DNA from: Parvibaculum sp049671045
GTDB taxonomy: Bacteria; Pseudomonadota; Alphaproteobacteria; Parvibaculales; Parvibaculaceae
Assembly: GCF_049671045.1 (NCBI RefSeq)
Contig: NZ_JBATUH010000117.1
Span: forward strand, 1-35,040
Reading direction: 5' to 3'
Length of the DNA: 35,040 nt
Shown: piece by piece, positions 7,143 to 14,373 of the stretch
Layout: every line of letters starts with the position of its first letter
Numbering within the stretch: position 1 is the stretch's first letter
Made by a program: the position numbers and the translations under genes
The notes under the pieces: generated by a model
The model's input: the letters and a program-made list of their open reading frames with translations, nothing else
The model's database searches: none
Told to the model about the DNA's origin: nothing

Positions 7143-8360
7143 TCAGGAGAAGGCCTGAATGCCTGTGATCTCGCGGCCGAGGATCAGGGCGTGCACGTCG
7201 TGCGTCCCTTCATAGGTGTTGACGGCCTCAAGGTTCATGACGTGGCGAATGACGTGATACTCGTCGGAGACGCCATTGCCGCCATGCATGTCGCGCGCCG
7301 TGCGGGCGATATCAAGAGCCTTGCCGCAATTATTGCGCTTCATCAGCGAAATGGCGGCAGGCGCGGCCTTGCCGGCATCGAAGAGGCGGCCGAGCTGGAG
7401 GCAGCCCTGAAGCCCGAGCGTGATTTCGGTCTGCATGTCGGCGAGCTTCTTCTGGATGAGCTGGTTCGCCGCCAGCGGACGGCCGAACTGCTTGCGGTCG
7501 AGCGTGTACTGGCGGGCGGCGTGCCAGCAGAACTCGGCGGCGCCGAGCGCGCCCCAGGCGATGCCGTAGCGCGCGCGGTTGAGGCAGCCGAAGGGGCCGG
7601 CGAGGCCGCGCACATTCGGCAGCAGGTTCTCGTCCGGCACGAAGACGTCCTGCAACGAGATTTCGCCCGTCACCGAGGCGCGCAGCGAGAACTTGCCCTC
7701 GATCTTGGGTGTCGAGAAGCCCTTGAAGCTGCGCTCGACGACGAAGCCGCGAATGACGTCATCATCCGTCTTCGCCCAGACGACGGCGAGATCGGCGATG
7801 GGCGCATTGGTGATCCACATCTTGGCGCCGTTGAGGATGTAGCCGCCATCGACCTTCTTCGCGCGCGTCTTCATCGACCCCGGATCGCTGCCATGATCGG
7901 GCTCCGTCAGGCCGAAGCAGCCGACCCATTCGCCGCTTGCGAGTTTCGGCAGATATTTCTCGCGCTGCGCCTCGGTGCCATAGGCATTGATGGGGTGCAT
8001 CACCAGCGAGGACTGCACGCTCATCGCCGAGCGATAGCCGCTGTCGACGCGCTCGATCTCGCGCGCGGCGAGGCCGTAGCAGACATAGGAGAGACCCGCG
8101 CAGCCATACTTCTCCGGCAGGGTGGAGCCGAGCAGACCCTGCGCGCCCATCTCGTTCATGATCTCGCGATGGAAGATCTCGTGCCGGTTGGCCTCCTTCA
8201 CGCGCGTGAAGAGCCGCTCCTCGGCAAAGGCGCGGGCGGCGTCGCGCACCATCCGCTCTTCCTCGGTGAGCTGTTCCTCGATCAGCAGGGGGTCCTGCCA
8301 GTTGAAGGGAGGGAGCGGGGGATTGGCGCCAGCGGCGGGCTTGGTACTCGATTCAGACAT
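7143..8360 (-). CDS. gcdH: Glutaryl-CoA dehydrogenase
   Basis: This 405-residue FAD-dependent acyl-CoA dehydrogenase oxidatively decarboxylates glutaryl-CoA to crotonyl-CoA in lysine, tryptophan and aromatic degradation, passing electrons to ETF. Diagnostic features are SGYRSAMSVQSSLVMHPI (107-124) with Arg110, equivalent to the glutarate-binding Arg94 of the human enzyme, and the catalytic base Glu384 in NTYEGTHDVHALILGR (381-396). The FAD and substrate segments FGLTEPDHGSDPGSM (149-163) and MWITNAPIADLAVVWAKT (181-198) are intact. Length is normal for a bacterial enzyme. A LysR gene lies 82 bases upstream in the same direction, a neighbourhood often seen for gcdH in proteobacteria. ATG 8360 starts a slightly proline-rich N-terminus before homology begins. 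Confidence 0.96.
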   Translation of the reverse strand: MSESSTKPAAGANPPLPPFNWQDPLLIEEQLTEEERMVRDAARAFAEERLFTRVKEANRHEIFHREIMNEMGAQGLLGSTLPEKYGCAGLSYVCYGLAAREIERVDSGYRSAMSVQSSLVMHPINAYGTEAQREKYLPKLASGEWVGCFGLTEPDHGSDPGSMKTRAKKVDGGYILNGAKMWITNAPIADLAVVWAKTDDDVIRGFVVERSFKGFSTPKIEGKFSLRASVTGEISLQDVFVPDENLLPNVRGLAGPFGCLNRARYGIAWGALGAAEFCWHAARQYTLDRKQFGRPLAANQLIQKKLADMQTEITLGLQGCLQLGRLFDAGKAAPAAISLMKRNNCGKALDIARTARDMHGGNGVSDEYHVIRHVMNLEAVNTYEGTHDVHALILGREITGIQAFS

Positions 8361-8442
8361 GCAACTTGACCTCGCGTAATCCTAGGGTTTGGGCTCATAT
8401 AGCAGAAGGCATTTGGCCTGGCGACACTCAGTATGCGCAAGA

Positions 8443-9339
8443 TCAGTGTCCTTCCGAGGCGATGTGGGCAGCCAGATGTTCCGCCAGGTGGTCGAACATG
8501 AGCCGGGCGCGCCGGCTCGTCTTCAGGTCCTCATGCATCACGACCCAGACCTCGAGCTTGAAGCCGATGGTCCCGGGAAGGACGGGAAGAAGCCCGTCGC
8601 GCCGGGCGAGCGCGTTCTGGCAGATGCCGAGCCCGAAGCCCGCGCGGAGCGCTGCATATTGCGCCACGTCGCTGTCGCAGCGAAAGGCGAAGAGTTCGCG
8701 CGAGGGCGTGAAGCCGAGCCCGTCGAGGCGGCGCATCGAGGGTTCGCGGTCGAAACCGATAATCGGATGGGCCTCGATTTCCTCCAGCGTCGCTGGCTTG
8801 CCATGCGCCTCCACATAGCGCGGATGCGCATGAAGACCGAGATGAATGGTGCCGATCTTGCGCGCGACGAGCGCGCTCTGTGTCGGCCGCACCATGCGGA
8901 TCGCAATGTCGGCCTCGCGCCGCAGCAGGTCTTCCGCGCGGTTCGAGAGCAGGAGTTCAATGGCGATGCGCGGATGCGCCTCGCGGAAGGCGGCAAGGAT
9001 GGGCGGCAGCACCTCCGTGCCGACGATTTCACTCGCCGTGACGCGGATGGTGCCGCGATCTTCCTCCGCTTCGCCCGATGCCGCGCGCTGGAGCGCCTCG
9101 GCCGCGCTGGCCATCGCCTCGGCATGGGGCACGAGGGCAAGCGCGCCCTCCGTGGCGTTGAGGCCCGTCTGCGAGCGGGTGAAGAGCGCAAGGCCCAACG
9201 CCTCTTCCAGCGCGTCCACATGGCGCCCGACTGTGGGCTGGGTGAGGTTGAGGGCGCGGGCCGCCCCGGAAAGGCTCCCCTCCCGCATGACGGCGAGAAA
9301 GGTGCGGTAAAGCTCCCAGCCGGGCTGTGATTTTGTCAT
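8443..9339 (-). CDS. LysR-family transcriptional regulator
   Basis: This 298-residue protein has an N-terminal winged HTH at about residues 8-67 (AVMREGSLSGAARALNLTQ, then GRHVDALEEALGLALFTRS) and a LysR substrate-binding domain from about 92 to 290 (TIRVTASEIVGTEVLPPIL; READIAIRMVRP). It is upstream of and co-directional with gcdH (82-base gap) and divergent from the epimerase-like gene at 9434. A perfect palindrome at 9374-9393 lies only 35 bases before its start and is the obvious binding site. Control of itself and the divergent gene is likely; control of gcdH is possible. The effector is unknown. Confidence 0.92.
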   Translation of the reverse strand: MTKSQPGWELYRTFLAVMREGSLSGAARALNLTQPTVGRHVDALEEALGLALFTRSQTGLNATEGALALVPHAEAMASAAEALQRAASGEAEEDRGTIRVTASEIVGTEVLPPILAAFREAHPRIAIELLLSNRAEDLLRREADIAIRMVRPTQSALVARKIGTIHLGLHAHPRYVEAHGKPATLEEIEAHPIIGFDREPSMRRLDGLGFTPSRELFAFRCDSDVAQYAALRAGFGLGICQNALARRDGLLPVLPGTIGFKLEVWVVMHEDLKTSRRARLMFDHLAEHLAAHIASEGH

Positions 9340-9373
9340 ACGAAAACGTATATCCGCTCGTCGATAAAAGGCA

Positions 9374-9393
9374 ATTCATATTCAAATATGAAT
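9374..9393. promoter_or_regulatory. Perfect palindrome in LysR/epimerase divergent promoter (candidate LysR operator)
   Basis: Arms ATTCATATT (9374-9382) and AATATGAAT (9385-9393) are exact inverse complements with a two-base centre. The surrounding AT-rich patch stands out from the GC-rich background. LysR proteins bind dyads of T-N11-A type placed between the regulator and its divergent target, which matches the position 35 bases from the LysR start and 40 bases from the epimerase-like start. Confidence 0.72.
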
Positions 9394-9433
9394 GAGAGAT
9401 CGTCCGGTTGTCGAATTCAACCGGAGATCGGAC

Positions 9434-10447
9434 ATGACCCGAACAGCTCTCATCATCGGCGCCACGGGCGGCATAGGCAGCGAAACGGCGCTTGCCCTTG
9501 CCGCGCGGGGCTGGCGCATCCGCGCCCTCAACCGCAATCCCCAGAAAGCCGCCCGCGATTTCGCCTGGCTCGGCCCGGTCGAATGGGTGAAGGGCGATGC
9601 GATGAACGTGGCCGATGTGGTCGCCGCCGCACGGGGGGTGAACCTTCTCGTCCATGGCGCCAACCCGCCCGGCTATCGCAACTGGAAGGGAACGGCGCTC
9701 CCCATGCTCGAAAGCTCCATCGCCGCGGCGATGGAGGCGAATGCACGGATCGTCTTTCCCGGCACGGTCTACAATTTCGGTCCCGAGACTTTCCCTCGCA
9801 TCGACGAGCGCGCGCCGCAGCGCCCGAGAACCCGCAAGGGCGCGATCCGCGTGGCGATGGAGACGCGGCTCAGGGAAGCCTCCGCCCATGGGCTCCGTGT
9901 ACTGATCGTTCGTGCCGGTGATTTCTTCGGGCCGCGTGGCGGCAACAACTGGTTCGGGCAGGGGCTCGTGAAGGCGGGAAAGCCGTTCCGCTCGATCACC
10001 TATCCGGGGCGGCGCGAGGTGGGACACAACTGGGCGTTTCTTCCCGATCTCGCCGAAACGATCGTGCGCCTCGTCGAGCGCGAAAAGGATCTCGGCGGCT
10101 TCGAGGTCTTCCATTTCGGCGGCCACTGGTTCGAGCGGGGCGTCGAGATCGCCGAGGCGGCGCGCCGCGCGGCGGGCGTCCCCGATGCGCCGATCCGCCG
10201 CTTTCCGTGGCTTGCGGTCTGGCTCGCCTCGCCCTTCGTCGAGACATTCCGCGAGATGCTGGAGATGCGCTATCTCTGGAAGCGCCCCCTCCGGCTCGAC
10301 AATGGAAAACTCGTCGCCTTTCTCGGCGAGGAGCCCCACACGCCCGCCGAACAGGCGCTGCGCGTCACGCTCAAAGGTCTTGGTTGTCTCGATGTCCAGC
10401 CGCGCGCCGCGGGCCTTTCCGCCCCGCGCCTTCAAGGGAGGCTCTGA
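9434..10447 (+). CDS. NAD(P)-dependent epimerase/dehydratase-like protein (atypical extended SDR)
   Basis: This 337-residue protein begins at ATG 9434 with GGAG seven bases upstream. A Rossmann nucleotide-binding loop GATGGIG is at residues 9-15, and the extended-SDR core continues through LLVHGANPPGY (71-81) and IVFPGTVYNFG (106-116). The usual YxxxK catalytic pair is not evident; the corresponding region reads KGAIRVAMETRL (135-146). That suggests a non-classical SDR such as an NmrA-like or redox-sensing type, or a different active site. It is divergent from a LysR gene across a perfect palindrome, so it is probably the main regulated target. Its stop overlaps the start of the next small ORF (TGATG), suggesting coupled translation. 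The substrate is unknown. Confidence 0.83.
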   Translation: MTRTALIIGATGGIGSETALALAARGWRIRALNRNPQKAARDFAWLGPVEWVKGDAMNVADVVAAARGVNLLVHGANPPGYRNWKGTALPMLESSIAAAMEANARIVFPGTVYNFGPETFPRIDERAPQRPRTRKGAIRVAMETRLREASAHGLRVLIVRAGDFFGPRGGNNWFGQGLVKAGKPFRSITYPGRREVGHNWAFLPDLAETIVRLVEREKDLGGFEVFHFGGHWFERGVEIAEAARRAAGVPDAPIRRFPWLAVWLASPFVETFREMLEMRYLWKRPLRLDNGKLVAFLGEEPHTPAEQALRVTLKGLGCLDVQPRAAGLSAPRLQGRL

Positions 10448-10608
10448 TGAAAATGCCGTTTTCCATCCGCCATCGCGCCGAGCGCATCATGGTCGCGCTC
10501 GTCATGTCCGTCATCGTCACCTATGTCGCGATGTTCACGGCCAGCGCCGCGCTCACGATCCATGCGCTCGATTTTCCGCAGGAGACGGCGCGGCACCATC
10601 TCGCCTGA
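10447..10608 (+). CDS. Small membrane protein (53 aa), unknown function
   Basis: This 53-residue ORF starts at ATG 10447, overlapping the upstream stop by one base, behind a strong AAGGGAGG at 10434-10441 with a five-base spacer. It has a basic N-terminus (RHRAER, 8-13) and one or two hydrophobic stretches (IMVALVMSVIVTYVAMFTAS, 14-33), so it is probably an inner-membrane protein. The hydrophobic segment vaguely recalls DUF2798-type small membrane proteins but is too short to assign. The coupling and good ribosome site argue that it is translated. Its 3' end overlaps a convergent ORF by 56 bases; both cannot be highly constrained there. Confidence 0.55.
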   Translation: MKMPFSIRHRAERIMVALVMSVIVTYVAMFTASAALTIHALDFPQETARHHLA

Positions 10609-10795
10609 CGCGCTCGAAATAGAGGGCGAGATCCGACGGGATCGGCATCGGCTTGATGGCGCTGACATTCGCCCGTCCGGTATTGCCGATGGGCACGGCG
10701 CCGACAAGCGATCCGGCCGAGCCGATCATCCGGACGATCTGGCCCAGCACTTCGCGCGAGATGCGAAGGGCGGAAACGGTCGGAGCGCCTGTCAT
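10553..10795 (-). CDS. Hypothetical protein (80 aa), uncertain
   Basis: This frame fills the otherwise empty stretch between the small membrane ORF and the nitronate monooxygenase gene. From ATG 10795 it gives 80 residues with protein-like composition, lacking the Arg/Pro/Ala runs typical of shadow frames here: ISREVLGQIVRMIGSAGS (12-29), then a Gly-rich VPIGNTGRANVSAIKP part (35-50). No clear ribosome site is visible and I recognise no domain. It lies downstream of the nitronate monooxygenase on the same strand but beyond a hairpin. If it is not real, 10609-10868 is a 260-base non-coding gap. Confidence 0.42.
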   Translation of the reverse strand: MTGAPTVSALRISREVLGQIVRMIGSAGSLVGAVPIGNTGRANVSAIKPMPIPSDLALYFERVRRDGAAPSPAENRAHGS

Positions 10796-10868
10796 GGCTC
10801 TATTGATGGGCGGGGCGAGTGGGCCTGGCAAGCGCATGTGCCGGCAAGCGCGTATGCGCATATGAAAG

Positions 10869-10892
10869 AGCGGCGGGATCGCTCCCGCCGCT
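10869..10892 (-). terminator. Perfect 10-bp hairpin downstream of nitronate monooxygenase gene
   Basis: AGCGGCGGGA (10869-10878) and TCCCGCCGCT (10883-10892) pair perfectly around TCGC, 26 bases past the stop of the minus-strand gene. On that strand the stem is followed by a short CTTTC, giving a modest U-tract, so intrinsic termination is plausible. Confidence 0.6.
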
Positions 10893-10918
10893 TTCGCATT
10901 TGGTCTTGTGTGCGGGGA

Positions 10919-11926
10919 TCATTCCGCCGCGGTCTTGAGCCCCGCAAGCGCCTCGCGCGGCATGCGCTCGGCGAACTCGCGGCACGCCTGCACATATTCG
11001 CTCTTCATCCGCGCCACGAGTTCGCCCACGGGCGGTGCGTCCGAGATCTGGCCGATACCCTGGCCCGAGCCCCAGATATCCTTCCAGGCCTTCGACTTCA
11101 TGTTGCCGCCCGAGCCGAAATTCATCTTCGACTTGTCTGCGGCAGGAAGGTTGTGCGGGTCGAGGCCGGCCGCTGCGATCGACGGCGCGAGATAGTTGCC
11201 ATGGACGCCCGTGAAGAGGTTGGAATAGACGATGTCCTCGGCCGTATGCGCGATCAGCGCCTCCTTGTAGGTGGCGTCGGCATTGGCTTCCTGCGTGGCG
11301 ATGAAGCGCGTGCCCATATAGGCGAGGTCGGCGCCGAGCGCGAGGGCGGAGGCGATGCCCCATCCATCCGAGATCGAGCCAGAGACCAGCACCGTTCCGT
11401 TGAACCACTGCTTCACCTCGCGCACCAGCGCGAAGGGCGACAGCGTGCCCGCGTGACCGCCCGCGCCGGCGCAAACGAGGATGAGCCCGTCGACGCCCTG
11501 TTCGGCCGCCTTGCGCGCATGCTTCACGTTGATGACGTCGTGGAAGACGAGGCCGCCATAGGAATGCGCCGCCTCGACGACTTCCGCAGGCGGGCGGAGC
11601 GAGGTGATGATGATCGGCACTTCGAGCTTGGTGCAGACCTCGACGTCATGCGCGAGGCGGTCATTGGAGGCGTGGCAGATCTGGTTGACGGCGAAGGGCG
11701 CGACCTTCTTCTCCGGGTGCTTCGCCTGATACTCGCCGAGTTCGCCCTTGATCCGCCTGATCCATTCTTCGAGCACATGCGCGGGGCGCGCGTTGAGCGC
11801 GGGGAACGAGCCGACGATGCCCGCCTTGCACTGGGCGATGACGAGTTCGGGACCGGAGACGATGAAGAGCGGCGAGCCGATCACCGGAAGCTCCAGCCGG
11901 TTCTTGAGAAGCGATGGCAGCGACAT
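10919..11926 (-). CDS. Nitronate monooxygenase / 2-nitropropane dioxygenase family FMN enzyme
   Basis: This 335-residue FMN-dependent TIM-barrel protein has the family landmarks: GSPLFIVSGPEL near the N-terminus (17-28), AGAGGHAGTLSPF (153-165) around the usual catalytic His, SGSISDGWG (182-190) and YMGTRFIATQEA (203-214), the FMN phosphate loop. Such enzymes oxidise alkyl nitronates such as propionate 3-nitronate, or act as enoyl reductases in other subfamilies. AGGA lies upstream of ATG 11926. A LysR gene sits 98 bases upstream in the same direction, and a second, different family member lies beyond it. The two proteins differ strongly in their substrate-facing motifs, so they are not a recent duplication. 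Confidence 0.88.
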   Translation of the reverse strand: MSLPSLLKNRLELPVIGSPLFIVSGPELVIAQCKAGIVGSFPALNARPAHVLEEWIRRIKGELGEYQAKHPEKKVAPFAVNQICHASNDRLAHDVEVCTKLEVPIIITSLRPPAEVVEAAHSYGGLVFHDVINVKHARKAAEQGVDGLILVCAGAGGHAGTLSPFALVREVKQWFNGTVLVSGSISDGWGIASALALGADLAYMGTRFIATQEANADATYKEALIAHTAEDIVYSNLFTGVHGNYLAPSIAAAGLDPHNLPAADKSKMNFGSGGNMKSKAWKDIWGSGQGIGQISDAPPVGELVARMKSEYVQACREFAERMPREALAGLKTAAE

Positions 11927-12024
11927 GGGAAGTCCTCATCCCTGGTAAAAATGATGACAAGAGACTAGGCAGGGCCGCCTGGCCTGTCCGCACAAGAAAT
12001 GTCGAGGCGCCTGTTCACATATGA

Positions 12025-12939
12025 TCATCGACCGGCGAGAAGCGCCCGGTCGGCCTTGGCTCTCGCGGCAATGAAATCGACCGCTGCCCGCACGGGCGGC
12101 GTGTCCTTGAGATCGGGATGCGTGAGCAGCCATATGTCCGTTGCGCTGTAGAGCTTCTCCGGCGAGATGCGGACAAGCTGCGGAAAGCTGTCGCCGGTGA
12201 GGCAGGTGAGCGCTGAAATGCCAACGCCCGCCAGCGCCGCATAGGCCGTGTCGAGCTGCGAGGAAAAGCGCAGATGCGTCGGCGCGCTGCGCGTTACATG
12301 CTGGCTCCAGCGCGCCAGCTCCTGGTTCGCGGCCGATCCCGCAAAGCCGAGGATGACATGATCGGCCCATTCCTCGCGCCGCGCGGGCAGGCCGTGCTTT
12401 TCGGCATAATCCTTCGAGGCGTAGAAGGCGACGCCGAGCCGCCCGATCTTGCGGCCGACGAGATTTTCCTCGCCCGGCCCATAAAGCCTGATGACGATAT
12501 CGGCCTCGCGGCGGCGCACGCTCGCGGGCCAGGACTCGGTCACGAATTCGAGTTCGATGCCGGGATATTGCGCGCGGAAGGCGGGCAGATGCGGCACCAG
12601 CCAATGCCCCGCAATGCCGGGGGCGGTGGAGATGCGAACCGTGCCGCGCGGCTCGCCGTCATCCGCCGTGGCGGCGCGGACGGCGCGTTCTGCGGCCATC
12701 GCCATGGGCTCGACCTCGGTGCGCAGCCGCTCGCCCGCCGCCGTCAGCGCATAGCCCGCCGGCTCGCGCACGAAGAGCTTGGTGCCAAGCTCCTTTTCGA
12801 GCGCGGCGATGTGGCGCCCCACCGTCGCATGGCTGAGCCTAAGCTTGCGGCCGGCGCCGGAAAGGCTCTGCGTCTCTGCGACTGCGAGGAAGATGCGATA
12901 GGCGTCCCAGCCGCCCGCGAGGGCACCGTCTTTGTTCAT
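12025..12939 (-). CDS. LysR-family transcriptional regulator
   Basis: This 304-residue protein from ATG 12939 has an N-terminal HTH (about 12-72; SLSGAGRKLRLSHATVGRHI, then LEKELGTKLFVREPAGYALT) and an effector domain (about 98-295). READIVIRLYGPGEENLVGR is the usual hinge-proximal region. It sits between two nitronate monooxygenase-like genes, co-directional with the one at 10919-11926 and divergent from the one at 13137. Regulation of one or both is the simplest reading. The N-terminal part of the longer open frame (up to 13011) is not supported by homology. A small dyad GTTCA-N4-TGAAC (12934-12947) overlaps the start codon. Confidence 0.92.
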   Translation of the reverse strand: MNKDGALAGGWDAYRIFLAVAETQSLSGAGRKLRLSHATVGRHIAALEKELGTKLFVREPAGYALTAAGERLRTEVEPMAMAAERAVRAATADDGEPRGTVRISTAPGIAGHWLVPHLPAFRAQYPGIELEFVTESWPASVRRREADIVIRLYGPGEENLVGRKIGRLGVAFYASKDYAEKHGLPARREEWADHVILGFAGSAANQELARWSQHVTRSAPTHLRFSSQLDTAYAALAGVGISALTCLTGDSFPQLVRISPEKLYSATDIWLLTHPDLKDTPPVRAAVDFIAARAKADRALLAGR

Positions 12940-12947
12940 CGCTGAAC
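12934..12947. promoter_or_regulatory. Short perfect dyad over the LysR start codon
   Basis: GTTCA and TGAAC flank four bases (TCGC). The dyad lies across the translation start of the LysR gene, a place where an autoregulatory site or a start-occluding hairpin would act. Five-base arms are short enough to occur by chance. Confidence 0.3.
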
Positions 12948-13090
12948 ATCCCGTTGTCTGTTTGCGAGGAAAGATGAACCCGTCCGCCGGGGATTTCAAG
13001 CAATCCCGCACTGACGCTGGGGAATGGGAGCGGGAGGGCGCGCCCGCGAAAGCAGGGTGCCGTTCGATCTGTCATTCTGCTAGAAAGAGA

Positions 13091-13121
13091 GCCATCTAAA
13101 TCATTGGGCCATCGGGCCATC
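13091..13121 (+). repeat. Three GCCATC direct repeats in the leader of the nitronate monooxygenase gene
   Basis: GCCATCT at 13091-13097 is followed by two abutting GGGCCATC copies at 13106-13113 and 13114-13121, directly before the ribosome site. They could be a regulator-binding array or a simple slippage duplication. Confidence 0.4.
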
Positions 13122-13136
13122 TGAGGGAGAAACAAC

Positions 13137-14135
13137 GTGCTCAAGACAAGATTTACGGAACTGTTCGGCGTTGAACATCCGATCGTGCAGGGCGGCATGC
13201 AGTGGGTCGGCCGTGCCGAACTCGTGGCCGCCGTCGCCAATGCAGGCGCGCTCGGCTTCATCACCGCGCTGACGCAGCCGACGCCCGAGGATCTGGCGAA
13301 GGAAATCAAGCGCTGCCGCGAGATGACCGACAAGACGTTCGGCGTGAACCTGACGATCCTTCCGGCGCTGAAGCCGCCGCCCTATGCCGAATATCGCGCC
13401 GCGATCATCGAGTCGGGCGTCAAGATCGTCGAGACGGCGGGCTACAAGCCGCAGGAGCATGTCGACGATTTCAAGAAGCACGGCATCAAGGTCATTCACA
13501 AGTGCACGGCGGTCCGTCATGCGCTTTCGGCCGAGCGCATGGGCGTCGACGCGATCTCGATCGACGGTTTCGAGTGCGCGGGGCATCCCGGCGAGGACGA
13601 CATTCCGGGCCTCATCCTCATTCCGGCTGCCGCCGACAAGGTGAAGATCCCGATGATCGCGTCTGGCGGCTTCGGCGATGCGCGCGGCCTGGTGGCGGCG
13701 CTGGCGCTCGGTGCCGAAGGCATCAATATGGGCACGCGCTTCATGTGCACGGTCGAGAGCCCCATTCACCAGAAGGTGAAGGAGCAGATCGTGGCCAATG
13801 ACGAACGCTCGACCGACCTCATCTTCCGTACGCTGCACAATACGGCGCGCGTCGCGAAGAACGTGGTCAGCCAGGAAGTCGTCGCCATCGAGAAGAAGGG
13901 CGGCGCCAAGATCGAGGACGTCGCGCACCTCGTCGCCGGGGCGCGCGGCCGCGTCGTCTATGAGCAGGGTGATCCCGAATACGGCATCTGGTCGGCGGGC
14001 ATGGTGCAGGGCCTCATCCATGACATTCCGACCGTGAAGGACCTCGTCACGCGCATCGTCGCCGAGGCGGAGCAGATCATCGCCTCGAGGCTCAACCGCA
14101 TGGCCGGCATCTCCGTCGCCCGCGCGGCCGAGTAA
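13137..14135 (+). CDS. Nitronate monooxygenase family FMN enzyme
   Basis: GTG 13137 with GAGGGAG at 13123-13129 (seven-base spacer) gives 332 residues. Motifs are PIVQGGMQWV (15-24, FMN binding), ANAGALGFI (34-42), SIDGFECAGHPG (141-152) with the conserved His150, ASGGFGDARG (175-184) and NMGTRFMCTVESP (197-209). This is closer to the classical class of nitronate monooxygenases than its neighbour at 10919. The reaction would be oxidative denitrification of alkyl nitronates by FMN and O2; some members are annotated as enoyl-ACP reductase II (FabK) relatives, which cannot be fully excluded. It is divergent from the LysR gene, with a 197-base promoter region between them containing three GCCATC copies. 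Confidence 0.88.
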   Translation: MLKTRFTELFGVEHPIVQGGMQWVGRAELVAAVANAGALGFITALTQPTPEDLAKEIKRCREMTDKTFGVNLTILPALKPPPYAEYRAAIIESGVKIVETAGYKPQEHVDDFKKHGIKVIHKCTAVRHALSAERMGVDAISIDGFECAGHPGEDDIPGLILIPAAADKVKIPMIASGGFGDARGLVAALALGAEGINMGTRFMCTVESPIHQKVKEQIVANDERSTDLIFRTLHNTARVAKNVVSQEVVAIEKKGGAKIEDVAHLVAGARGRVVYEQGDPEYGIWSAGMVQGLIHDIPTVKDLVTRIVAEAEQIIASRLNRMAGISVARAAE

Positions 14136-14152
14136 GCACGAACGCCGAGTTC

Positions 14153-14178
14153 GGACCCGGGATCAGGTCCGGGGTGAC
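14153..14178 (-). repeat. REP-like palindromic unit a
   Basis: Read on the minus strand it begins GTCACCCCGG and ends CCGGGTCC, the same pattern as units b-d. The GGACC and GGTCC arms enclose a GGGATC-type centre. It begins 18 bases past the nitronate monooxygenase stop and could also act as a transcription end structure. Confidence 0.72.
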
Positions 14179-14220
14179 GGCGAGGGAATGGGGGGACGTG
14201 TCTTGCCCCCACCTCTGCCT

Positions 14221-14255
14221 GTCATCCCGGGCTCGTCCCGGGATCCATCTTTCTT
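14221..14255 (+). repeat. REP-like palindromic unit b
   Basis: The unit opens GTCATCCCGG. ATCCCGGG and CCCGGGAT pair perfectly around CTCGT, followed by a CCATCTTTCTT tail. It faces unit c head to head: the tails of b and c are inverse complements, so together they can form a much longer hairpin of the BIME type. Confidence 0.8.
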
Positions 14256-14267
14256 CCATTGAGCGCC

Positions 14268-14302
14268 AAAAAAGATGGACCCCGCGTCGAGCGCGGGGTG
14301 AC
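14268..14302 (-). repeat. REP-like palindromic unit c
   Basis: This is the inverted partner of unit b. On the minus strand it opens GTCACCCCGCG and ends with a TCCATCTTTTTT tail. CCCCGCG and CGCGGGG pair perfectly around TCGAG. Stem bases differ from unit b while pairing is preserved, meaning compensatory differences in a conserved fold. Confidence 0.8.
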
Positions 14303-14342
14303 GCATGTGAATGGGGAATGCCTTGCTCCCGACACACCGTCT

Positions 14343-14373
14343 GTCATGCCGGACCCGATCCGGCATCCGTCTT
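14343..14373 (+). repeat. REP-like palindromic unit d, overlapping the 3' end of the Crp/Fnr gene
   Basis: The unit opens GTCATGCCGG. ATGCCGGA and TCCGGCAT pair perfectly around CCCGA. It contains the stop codon and the last nine codons (KTDAGSGPA) of the minus-strand Crp/Fnr regulator, so part of that protein is encoded by the repeat. Confidence 0.78.

Noticed and set aside
10523..11968. A 481-codon plus-strand frame opposite the nitronate monooxygenase gene
   Set aside because: Shadow of a clear FMN enzyme on the other strand; no motifs of its own.
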